Of a stretch of DNA of 6,077 nucleotides, positions 1 through 5,456 are shown piece after piece (positions within the stretch are counted from its first letter, which is position 1; each line of letters opens with the position of its first letter). The position numbers and the translations under genes are program-made. Source of the DNA: Desulfobacteraceae bacterium (GTDB taxonomy: Bacteria; Desulfobacterota; DSM-4660; Desulfatiglandales; B25-G16); assembly GCA_028572035.1 (NCBI GenBank), contig JAPVWE010000086.1, positions 1 through 6,077 of the forward strand, written 5' to 3'. The notes beneath the pieces are model-generated. The model saw nothing but the letters and a program-made list of their open reading frames with translations, was not told where the DNA came from and did no database searches.

Positions 1-73
1 CTAACAGAATCCAACGGGGGTGAAATCTTTACAAAGTGTTGACCAAAACGTTAACCAAGCGCGCCCAAAACAC
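1..73. other. Left edge, no assignable gene
   Basis: Nothing here can be assigned. Plus frame 1 is open from the edge to a TGA at 40-42 and reads LTESNGGEIFTKC, which could be the tail of a gene converging on the secG-tRNA unit, but 13 residues prove nothing. An imperfect direct repeat, TTGACCAA (39-46) and TTAACCAA (51-58), has no known role. Confidence 0.3.
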
Positions 74-104
74 AAAAAAGGATCAACCGAAATCCGGCTA
101 ATCC
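74..104 (-). terminator. Rho-independent terminator of the secG-tRNA-Leu unit
   Basis: Read on the minus strand, GGATTAGCCG and CGGTTGATCC form a 10-bp stem with two G-T wobbles around the loop GATTT. Six T residues follow at once (complement of 74-79). The hairpin begins 13 nt after the tRNA CCA end, so it is well placed to end the secG-tRNA transcript. This is directly visible and is a textbook intrinsic terminator. Confidence 0.92.
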
Positions 105-117
105 TTTGTAGTTGTGG

Positions 118-204
118 TGGTGCCGAAGGCGGGACTTGAACCCGCACGGGCATAACCCACTACCCCCTCAAGATAGCGTGTCTACCAAATTCCACCACTT
201 CGGC
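118..204 (-). tRNA. tRNA-Leu, anticodon GAG
   Basis: The minus strand folds as a complete 87-nt class II tRNA. The acceptor stem pairs GCCGAAG with CTTCGGC, the discriminator is A, and the CCA end is encoded (complement of 118-120). The anticodon loop TTGAGGG is closed by CTATC/GGTAG, giving anticodon GAG, which reads CUC and CUU. The variable arm is long (GGG TTAT GCCC), as expected for leucine. The T arm is GCGGG TTCAAGT CCCGC. It lies 8 nt after the secG stop codon and just before a strong terminator, so it is probably cut out of a shared secG transcript. The order matches secG-leuU of E. coli. Confidence 0.97.
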
Positions 205-212
205 ATGCTAAA

Positions 213-563
213 CTATTGCCTGTCGGTCTTTGTATCCGAAGGGATACCGGTGTTAGCCTTTTCTTGCTCACCAGCTTGGAAAGGCCTTTCCTGCTGAGTT
301 TTCGCCTTTCCCCTCTCTAAATCGAGGGGCTTGGCAGGCCTGGATGCTAAGAAGGCCAAGGAAAGTGAAGTTATCATGAAACCAATGGCCACACCTGCCG
401 TTACTTTGTTGAGAAAAGGTACTGCACCACTACTTCCAAATAGTGTCTGGCTACTACCCCCAAATGCGGCTCCCAAGTCAGATCCTTTACCAGACTGAAG
501 AAGTATACCTATTATCAAACCAATGCAAATAAATACGTGAATAACTATGAGTACTGTGATCAT
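213..563 (-). CDS. secG: Protein translocase subunit SecG
   Basis: SecG is the small accessory membrane subunit of the SecYEG channel and aids SecA-driven protein export. The 116 residues show the family layout: a first membrane helix at about 2-22, a Gly/Ser-rich cytoplasmic loop with SGKGSDLGAAFGG (24-36) and TLFGSSGA, and a second helix at about 55-73. A charged, low-complexity tail (74-116) is poorly conserved in the family. Length is normal. The ATG at 561-563 is chosen because AAAGAAGG (complement of 571-578) sits 7 nt upstream. The tRNA-Leu gene follows after 8 nt and the terminator soon after, so secG heads a two-gene unit. The upstream neighbour is divergent, so the unit needs its own promoter; a candidate lies at 593-620. 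Confidence 0.96.
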   Translation of the reverse strand: MITVLIVIHVFICIGLIIGILLQSGKGSDLGAAFGGSSQTLFGSSGAVPFLNKVTAGVAIGFMITSLSLAFLASRPAKPLDLERGKAKTQQERPFQAGEQEKANTGIPSDTKTDRQ

Positions 564-592
564 CTATGTACCTTCTTTACAATTCTGCCTAT

Positions 593-620
593 TTTATATC
601 ATATCTCCTGAATATTGCAA
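593..620 (-). promoter_or_regulatory. Candidate sigma70 promoter for secG
   Basis: On the minus strand, TTGCAA (620-615) and TATAAA (598-593) are separated by 16 nt. This predicts a transcription start near 586 and a leader of roughly 20 nt before the secG ATG. The surrounding DNA is A/T-rich, so a chance match is possible. The site is favoured because secG has no upstream co-directional gene. Confidence 0.5.
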
Positions 621-699
621 ATCTAATTTTAGTCTCTTTTAAAAAGATCATAAAATTACTGCCGTTTTGTCCTATAATCCATCAGAAACTATTCAGTCC

Positions 700-728
700 T
701 TGACATTTATATATAGATTTGGTTAAAT
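700..728 (+). promoter_or_regulatory. Sigma70-type promoter of the orphan gene
   Basis: A perfect -35 box, TTGACA (700-705), is followed after 17 nt by TTAAAT (723-728), which matches 4 of 6 bases of TATAAT. It predicts a start near 735 and a leader of about 40 nt before the ATG at 778. It diverges from the secG promoter candidate; the two -35 boxes are about 80 bp apart. Confidence 0.65.
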
Positions 729-777
729 GATATGAGAGGCTATAGATTTCTCGGGGTCATGAGGAGCGATTTAAGAA

Positions 778-1080
778 ATGGATGAGGAAGAATACACAAG
801 TAAGTATCTGAACTTGAGAATACTCAAAGGTGTTCAGGAGTATTTGAAGTCAGAGGATAACAACGATGCTGCTGTATATCCTATCAGGATACCTGATGAG
901 TTGCTGTACCAGACATTGAAACTGAAGGGAGCGAAGAGTGCTGATAGCATAATACATCACATATTCAAATTGGGTCTTAGCATATGGAGTGAAAAGCTAT
1001 ATAATACAGTATTTGGTTCTCACGAAAGCCTTGAGGAATTTATAGAACTTGTAAGAAAGCAGAACAAGGAAGACGAATAG
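778..1080 (+). CDS. Small orphan protein, possible ribbon-helix-helix fold
   Basis: I do not recognise this 100-residue protein. The first 30 residues are acidic and polar. Residues 34-72 have the shape of a ribbon-helix-helix DNA-binding core: a short strand YPIRIPDEL (34-42), a helix with leucines (about 42-50), a turn GAKSAD (51-56), and a second helix ending near KLGLSIW (64-70). The C-terminus (84-100) is a charged helix. There is no signal peptide or membrane segment. GAGGAG (761-766) lies 11 nt before the ATG and a good promoter lies at 700-728, so it is probably a real single-gene unit. No toxin-like partner follows, which argues against an ordinary antitoxin pair. The fold is inference from the residue pattern only; the function is unknown. 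Confidence 0.7.
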   Translation: MDEEEYTSKYLNLRILKGVQEYLKSEDNNDAAVYPIRIPDELLYQTLKLKGAKSADSIIHHIFKLGLSIWSEKLYNTVFGSHESLEEFIELVRKQNKEDE

Positions 1081-1141
1081 CTGCCCCCTTATCTCTCCCT
1101 TTCTTAGGTAACAACTACATTCCTCTTAAAATAAGTATCTA

Positions 1142-1293
1142 AAGTGAGCTAGAAGTTCAAAGTGTCTGGAGTTTAAACGTAGAGGATAATATCATGTCCA
1201 AAAAGCTCAACTTGTGACCGTGAAAGGTATAACCACGCCACCTCTACAATTACTTCAAGCCAGTCCATAACTTTAGTTCACTTTAGCTCACTT
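1142..1293. repeat. Imperfect inverted-repeat element with tandem decamers
   Basis: A perfect 10-bp inverted repeat, AAGTGAGCTA (1142-1151) and TAGCTCACTT (1284-1293), encloses a second perfect one, GTAGAGG (1179-1185) and CCTCTAC (1241-1247). The two pairs are nearly concentric, and parts of the sequence between them also align with gaps, so this is a degenerate palindrome of about 150 bp. The right arm carries tandem 10-mers, CTTTAGTTCA and CTTTAGCTCA (1271-1290). It fills most of the space between the orphan gene and the 3' end of the downstream synthetase gene, whose stop codon it touches. No long coding frame or T-run terminator is seen inside. It could be a non-autonomous mobile repeat, or an intergenic element active as folded RNA. 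Confidence 0.65.
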
Positions 1294-1312
1294 CAACCTT
1301 TAGGCACTTCAA
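1281..1312 (-). repeat. Direct repeat spanning a stop codon
   Basis: On the minus strand, TTGAAGTGCCTAAAG (1312-1298) is followed at once by the near copy TTGAAGTGAGCTAAAG (1296-1281). The first copy encodes the final residues (EVPK) of the synthetase gene; the second contains that gene's TGA and the right arm of the inverted repeat. The unit therefore extends into coding sequence. Confidence 0.7.
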
Positions 1313-2699
1313 TCATTAAACTCCGATATCTATTGAGATTGACCATGACTCTGGCTGCCCTTTCCGGCGTGGAAAAATTGACAAGAACAGCAGCTTCTTC
1401 AAGCTGTTTCACCTGCTCATCCCATATCCCAGGTGGGGCAGAAAGGCATGTTATGAGAGGCTTTTTCTGCCCTCTATCTTTCAGTAAAAACGACAAACCT
1501 TTAATGGAATCAACGTTGGCAGAGGCAAACATCATAAATAGAAGAATGCCTGCAACGTTTTCATCTCGCATAGCTGCCTGCAAAATGCCAACTACTGCCT
1601 CTGAGTCATACCAGGCTGGCCCCATATCCACCGGGTTTGTCCTCAAAGCCAGAGGGGGTAAGATGTCATTTATCCTGTCTTGGGTCTCCTGGGTAAAGGA
1701 AACCATGTTAAGGCCGCCCATCTGACATATATCAGCAGCAGCTATACCAGGACCAGCTTGAGAGGAAAGTATAGCCACGCCTGAACCATTTGGCAAAGGG
1801 GATCCAGCCAGGGCCTTGGCTGTATCTAGGAGGGCCTCCACGTTATTCAATGCCAGTATGCCTGCCTGACTAAATGCCCCTGAATAGATCTCCCCGACTC
1901 CAGCCAGAGATCCTGTATGGGAACGAGATGCCTGATTGCCTATATCTCCGATTCCTGTTTTGTAGGCAATAATCGGTTTTTTGTCCTTATAGGTCTTAAC
2001 CGTGTCTATCAGTTCCCGTGGCCTGTCAATACCCTCCATATAGAGGGCTATCACACCTGTATCCGGATCATGCATCAAATAATCAACCATTTGGGCAAAA
2101 TCTACATTCAGCCGGTTACCAATTCCTACTATCTTACTAAAGCCTATATCATCCCTCATGGCCATAAACGAGAGGAGGTGGCACATTCCCCCACTCTGGC
2201 TGATAAGTCCGATGGTACCCTTTCTCAACAAAGAAAACTCAGGCGTGAACGAGGCATTCAACCTGGCGTGTAAATTTATCATACCAAAGGTATTGGGGCC
2301 AATTACCGGCACATGAGTCGTGTTCACAATGCTGGCGAGCTGTTCATGAAGATCTGTACCTTTTGGATCATCAATCTCCTTAAATCCGGCTGTAATAAGG
2401 ACTATACCCTTAACACCTTTAGCTAAGCATTCTTCAAAGATAGCAGAAACCATTCTTGCCGGTAGCACTACTATGGCCAGGTCTATCTCATATGGAAGCT
2501 CCGTTATGGAGGGAAAGGTCTTCAGGCCCATAATCTCTTTTGAACCAGGGTTAATGGGTATGATCATACCTGGGAAGCCTCCTTTAGTCAGGCTAAGCAT
2601 TACATGAAAGCCGAGCTTTGCAGAGTTTTCTGATGCACCTATAACTGCAACTGACTCCGGGTTAAAGAGATTATTCATGCTACTCATTTTTGTGTCCAT
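1293..2699 (-). CDS. NDP-forming acyl-CoA synthetase, alpha-type subunit (second gene of pair)
   Basis: Members of this family convert acyl-CoA, NDP and phosphate to the acid, CoA and NTP, or the reverse, in the cytoplasm. The 468 residues contain only the alpha half. A CoA-binding Rossmann domain covers about 8-135 (VAVIGAS at 17-23, PINP at 48-51). It is followed by GPNTFG (134-139), SQSG (167-170), and succinyl-CoA-ligase-like domains to the end. His261 in SHTGS (260-264) matches the phosphorylated histidine of archaeal acetyl-CoA synthetase alpha chains. The ATP-grasp beta domain is absent. ATG at 2697-2699 is preceded by GGATGATAAGGT; Met5 and Met8 are alternative starts. The upstream paralogue ends 54 nt before, so an operon is likely. 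The last residues, EVPKG, lie in a repeat unit and may be a recent extension. The acyl substrate cannot be read from the sequence. Confidence 0.9.
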   Translation of the reverse strand: MDTKMSSMNNLFNPESVAVIGASENSAKLGFHVMLSLTKGGFPGMIIPINPGSKEIMGLKTFPSITELPYEIDLAIVVLPARMVSAIFEECLAKGVKGIVLITAGFKEIDDPKGTDLHEQLASIVNTTHVPVIGPNTFGMINLHARLNASFTPEFSLLRKGTIGLISQSGGMCHLLSFMAMRDDIGFSKIVGIGNRLNVDFAQMVDYLMHDPDTGVIALYMEGIDRPRELIDTVKTYKDKKPIIAYKTGIGDIGNQASRSHTGSLAGVGEIYSGAFSQAGILALNNVEALLDTAKALAGSPLPNGSGVAILSSQAGPGIAAADICQMGGLNMVSFTQETQDRINDILPPLALRTNPVDMGPAWYDSEAVVGILQAAMRDENVAGILLFMMFASANVDSIKGLSFLLKDRGQKKPLITCLSAPPGIWDEQVKQLEEAAVLVNFSTPERAARVMVNLNRYRSLMIEVPKG

Positions 2700-2753
2700 A
2701 CCTTATCATCCTTTTCTACTGGTTGAAAATACTCATCCTGTTAGATACTCAAG

Positions 2754-4112
2754 CTATATCCTTTCACGCCTCTCTCTTAATAAGGACAAAGACCAGGCGG
2801 CCATCTCAAGGGTTGGATATATCATTATCCTCTTTTTGGATTCAAATCTTTTACTGATCTCTCTTTGATTGGGCCCATAAAGCCAGGCTATTACCGGTTT
2901 GGGAGGTGCTTCTTGCATCACCCTGTTAAGTGGCTCTGACACATCAAGGAAAGAAGACTCAGGTATCATAGGGGCAATAGCTATACAGATGACCCCATCT
3001 ACATTTGGGTCATTCAACACTGCCTTCAATGCAACTGAATAGGCCTTATGAGTGCCATGGACCATGACTGCCGGCCATATGTCAAGGGGATTTGCGAGAG
3101 GCATCCAATCAGGGGAAAGTTCAGCCATCATATGAATGGTCTCAGAGGAAAGAGTAGAAAGCTTCAGGCTATGTCTTTCTAATGCATCACTGCCCATAAT
3201 ACCGGCCGCCCCGCTAAAGGTTATGACTGCAACACTATTTCCTTTCATGGTGGGAAGGTTAAGCAAGGTCTTGACTGCATAGGTCATCTGCCCCTCCTCT
3301 TCCAAGAATGTAACTCCTGCCCGCTTTAAAGCAGCCTTATATACCTGATAATTACCGGCCATGCTGCCGGTATGAGACATAGCTGCCCTGGCGCCTGTCT
3401 CGCTGCTGCCGGTTTTAAGGATAATGATGGGCTTTTCTTTGACAACCTTACTGGCCAGAGAAACAAATTCCTTTCCCTTACTTAACCCTTCCATATGAAT
3501 AACGATGATCTTTATATCAGGGTCTTCCCCTAAATACTCCAGGGCTTCATAAAAACCGATATCACAGGCATTACCGAGATCAATGCCTTTACCTATCTTT
3601 CCGCTAAATACTCGTGCCCCTACAAAAAAGATGCCTGATTGACATATTAAACCAACCGGCGCCCTCTCCTTACTTAAAGGCATAAAAGAGGTGGTAAAAT
3701 TATTGAAGTTATTAAGAACTCCGAGGGTATTTGGACCAAGAATCCTGATCCCGTCTCTTTTTGCAATCTCTGTCATCTCTCTCTGCATCTGTCTCCCTCG
3801 GCTATCAGCATCGGCAAAACCCTGATTGACCACAATTACAGCCTTGGCATTTGCTGCAACACAATCCTTGAGAATACTGACTGTATCTTCCCGGGGGGTG
3901 CTTATGACTGCCAGATCTATCTTTTCTTTCACCGCTCTTATGTTAGGGTATGCCTTTCTCCCAAGAATCTCCTTAGCCTTAGGATTGATAGGAAATATCC
4001 TACCGGAAAAGCCAAATTTGATCATATTCTCCATGTAATTGAATGATCCCGACCCACTCTTTCGACTGATCCCGATGAGGGCTACGCTTTCAGGTTCCAT
4101 AAAGTTTTTCAT
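2754..4112 (-). CDS. NDP-forming acyl-CoA synthetase, alpha-type subunit (first gene of pair)
   Basis: This 452-residue protein has the same architecture as its downstream neighbour and is clearly a diverged paralogue, not a recent copy. The CoA-binding domain spans about 3-128 (SVALIGIS at 9-16, PINP at 41-44). GPNTLG (126-131) and CQSG (157-160) follow. His247 in SHTGS (246-250) is the expected phospho-histidine, so the protein looks catalytically intact. There is no ATP-grasp domain, so nucleotide chemistry needs a beta partner encoded elsewhere. The ATG at 4110-4112 has AGAGAGG (complement of 4120-4126) 7 nt upstream, a convincing ribosome site. It is the promoter-proximal gene of the pair. 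The two could assemble with one shared beta chain or handle different acyl groups; both are inference. Confidence 0.9.
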   Translation of the reverse strand: MKNFMEPESVALIGISRKSGSGSFNYMENMIKFGFSGRIFPINPKAKEILGRKAYPNIRAVKEKIDLAVISTPREDTVSILKDCVAANAKAVIVVNQGFADADSRGRQMQREMTEIAKRDGIRILGPNTLGVLNNFNNFTTSFMPLSKERAPVGLICQSGIFFVGARVFSGKIGKGIDLGNACDIGFYEALEYLGEDPDIKIIVIHMEGLSKGKEFVSLASKVVKEKPIIILKTGSSETGARAAMSHTGSMAGNYQVYKAALKRAGVTFLEEEGQMTYAVKTLLNLPTMKGNSVAVITFSGAAGIMGSDALERHSLKLSTLSSETIHMMAELSPDWMPLANPLDIWPAVMVHGTHKAYSVALKAVLNDPNVDGVICIAIAPMIPESSFLDVSEPLNRVMQEAPPKPVIAWLYGPNQREISKRFESKKRIMIYPTLEMAAWSLSLLRERRERI

Positions 4113-4354
4113 TGAAAGACCTCTCTTCTAAAAGAATTTTCCCATCCACAACGAGACATCCCTGGCCCTCTTTCAGGTCAATAAGAGGGCTGGGGATCTC
4201 AAATCTACTACATGGATGAAAATCAGGGCCAGACTTACTCCTGTAATGTCACTGAGACGGTCTGAACCTGCTATCTGGCGCCCATACCTGATGATATCTT
4301 GTGGGCCACCTCTAATTTAAAAAGAAGAAAATTTCAAGAGAAAACTCCTCTTAA
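4113..4354 (-). other. Operon leader with frame-broken, protein-like sequence
   Basis: This gap precedes the synthetase pair. Two overlapping minus frames look protein-like. Frame 4316-4173 contains RGGPQDIIRYGRQIAG and SDRLSDITG. Frame 4248-4090 contains FEIPSPLIDLKEG and LVVDGKILLEERSF, and runs into the start of the synthetase gene before stopping. A single frameshift at about 4230-4248 would join them. The ending VVDGKILLE recalls the C-termini of some amidohydrolases, but this is too weak to name a family. It may be a decayed gene or chance. I could not find a convincing promoter for the synthetase operon here. Confidence 0.3.
4158..4197. promoter_or_regulatory. 15-bp hairpin in the leader of the synthetase operon
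   Basis: ATCCCTGGCCCTCTT (4158-4172) pairs with AAGAGGGCTGGGGAT (4183-4197) around a 10-nt loop. As plus-strand RNA all 15 pairs form, two being G-U. As minus-strand RNA those two become C-A mismatches, leaving 13 pairs. No T-run follows on either strand, so it is not a standard terminator. It sits 45 nt upstream of the first synthetase gene and could affect leader RNA folding; its role is unknown. Confidence 0.55.
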
Positions 4355-4382
4355 TTGACATTACTTTCATTTAAGTTATAAT
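4355..4382 (+). promoter_or_regulatory. Consensus sigma70 promoter for the cupin gene
   Basis: TTGACA (4355-4360) and TATAAT (4377-4382) are both perfect matches, separated by 16 nt. The predicted start is near 4389, about 25 nt before the chosen ATG. This is the strongest promoter in the window and suggests steady housekeeping-type expression. Confidence 0.88.
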
Positions 4383-4414
4383 CCTAAATCCGGAACCCAT
4401 CAGGCTAGTTGGAT

Positions 4415-4795
4415 ATGAACGACACAATCGAAAAGAAACCCGAACAAGACCACCGCCCCTGGGGCTTTTACATTGTGCTTTCCGATGAGCCCGATCATAA
4501 GGTAAAGAGAATCGTTGTATATCCTGGGAAAAGGTTGAGTCTCCAGAGACACAGGCGCAGGTCTGAACACTGGCATATGGTCAATGGAGAGGCCCTTGTC
4601 ACCCTCAACGACAAGGAGATTCGGCTAAAAAAAGGCGAGTCTGTTGATATTGCTGCTAATGCAGCCCATAGGATCAAAAATATAGGAACAGAGAACGTGG
4701 TCTTTATCGAAATACAACAGGGAGACTACTTTGGGGAGGATGATATTGAGCGGCTTGAGGATGACTTTGGCCGGGTAAACAAAAAAGACATTTAA
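4415..4795 (+). CDS. Stand-alone cupin, mannose-6-phosphate isomerase type II-like
   Basis: The 126-residue protein is a single cupin barrel like the C-terminal isomerase domain of ManC-type bifunctional enzymes, without the nucleotidyltransferase half. RPWGFY (14-19), SLQRH (42-46), SEHW (50-53), His85 and the tail [13 protein letters not shown] (108-120) are all typical. In the usual HxHR metal motif the second His is Arg (HRRR, 46-49), and the family's IPxG turn reads IAAN (79-82). Gln44, His46, Glu51 and His85 remain, so metal binding is plausible but isomerase activity is unproven. ATG 4415 is preferred over TTG 4409 because AGG (4402-4404) is 10 nt from it and ATG is the commoner start. 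The stop overlaps that of the convergent ade remnant. It may serve mannose or GDP-mannose supply. Confidence 0.88.
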   Translation: MNDTIEKKPEQDHRPWGFYIVLSDEPDHKVKRIVVYPGKRLSLQRHRRRSEHWHMVNGEALVTLNDKEIRLKKGESVDIAANAAHRIKNIGTENVVFIEIQQGDYFGEDDIERLEDDFGRVNKKDI

Positions 4796-5160
4796 GGGGC
4801 AAAAAGATCCACAAACTCAAATCTCAACACATCAAACAATCCCTTATCACTCAGTTTGATCTGTGGAATAACCAGCAAGGCCATAAATGAAAGGCTCATA
4901 AAGGGTGCCCTTAATTGTGAGCCTAACTCCTTGGCAAACCGGTCCAGTTCTATATATCTTTTGGATACCTCCTTATAACTCAAATCACTCATGATCCCGG
5001 CTACCGGTAAAGGCAAAACCTTTTCTGTATCCCCACAGACAGCACTAATCCCTCCCTTTTCTTTGATGATAGTGTTTACCGCCCTGCAAATATCGATATC
5101 ATCTACGCCGACCGAGACAATATTGTGAGAATCATGAGCTACACTTGATCCTATGGCCCC
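4792..5160 (-). pseudogene. ade: Adenine deaminase, C-terminal remnant
   Basis: Adenine deaminase converts adenine to hypoxanthine in purine salvage. Only the last 120 or so residues are present: [13 protein letters not shown], then [25 protein letters not shown], and the family ending [10 protein letters not shown]...FEFVDLF. The amidohydrolase barrel with the metal ligands is missing, so the product cannot be an intact deaminase. Homology stops abruptly at about 5160 where the opposite-strand htpX remnant begins. The reading frame stays open upstream to a GTG at 5421 (209 residues), but residues before about 88 are only the antisense of htpX. An internal ATG at 5176-5178 could give a 128-residue C-terminal piece. 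The frame has no internal stop, so loss may be recent. Its TAA and the cupin TAA share the tetranucleotide TTAA. Confidence 0.85.
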
Positions 5161-5449
5161 TATTGCTGCAATGCTCATATAGTCTGCTATTTCACGATCC
5201 ATGGAATATCTGGCAGACGAAACAGATGCCAGGGTATCAAAAAACCCCCTGGGACTAGCCAGTGCACTTGAAAAATTGAGCCTGGCCTCTAAAAGAATTC
5301 CACTGGGGGCTTCTCCTGCCACGGCTCGCTCGACTGCCCATATGTTTATTGTTAATCCCTTCTCAGGGAAGTCTCTTATGGGTCTATTCAGTACCCATCC
5401 TTCAAGCCAAGACAGGATCACAAGGCTCAGGGCGATGGCAGGATACTAA
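5153..5449 (+). pseudogene. htpX: Membrane protease HtpX, C-terminal remnant
   Basis: HtpX is a membrane zinc metalloprotease that degrades misfolded membrane proteins. The plus strand encodes its C-terminal third: APIAAMLI, then [41 protein letters not shown], and [18 protein letters not shown] before TAA. The N-terminal membrane helices and the HExxH motif are absent; the Glu of MEYLAD is the usual third zinc ligand. An in-frame TAG at 5180-5182 replaces what is normally Gln (LIQxAISRS), and the usual SRSREY reads SRSMEY. ATG 5201 could only begin an inactive 82-residue fragment. The 5' break meets the ade break at about 5153-5160. The antisense frame across this piece is an artefact, not a deaminase domain. 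Confidence 0.88.
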
Positions 5450-5456
5450 GGGCAAT

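Noticed and set aside
1..117. Phage or island attachment site at the tRNA 3' end
   Set aside because: No integrase and no repeated copy of the tRNA 3' end is visible; the intrinsic terminator explains the hairpin beside the tRNA.
112..297. Plus-strand frame containing RRRDLNPHG
   Set aside because: This is the antisense of the tRNA-Leu gene and the end of secG; the RRRDLNPHG-type string is a common artefact of translating tRNA genes backwards.
1179..1247. tRNA-like structure suggested by 7-bp end pairing over 69 nt
   Set aside because: Neither strand has a T arm, a T-loop consensus or an anticodon arm; the pairing is better explained as the inner arms of the repeat element.
1333..1725. 130-residue plus-strand frame
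   Set aside because: It is antisense to the well-supported synthetase gene and shows no family features. The same holds for plus frames at 1917-2273, 2677-2868 and 3826-4038.
4495..4677. Minus-strand frame inside the cupin gene
   Set aside because: It is the antisense of a strongly supported cupin coding region and has no ribosome site or domain signal.
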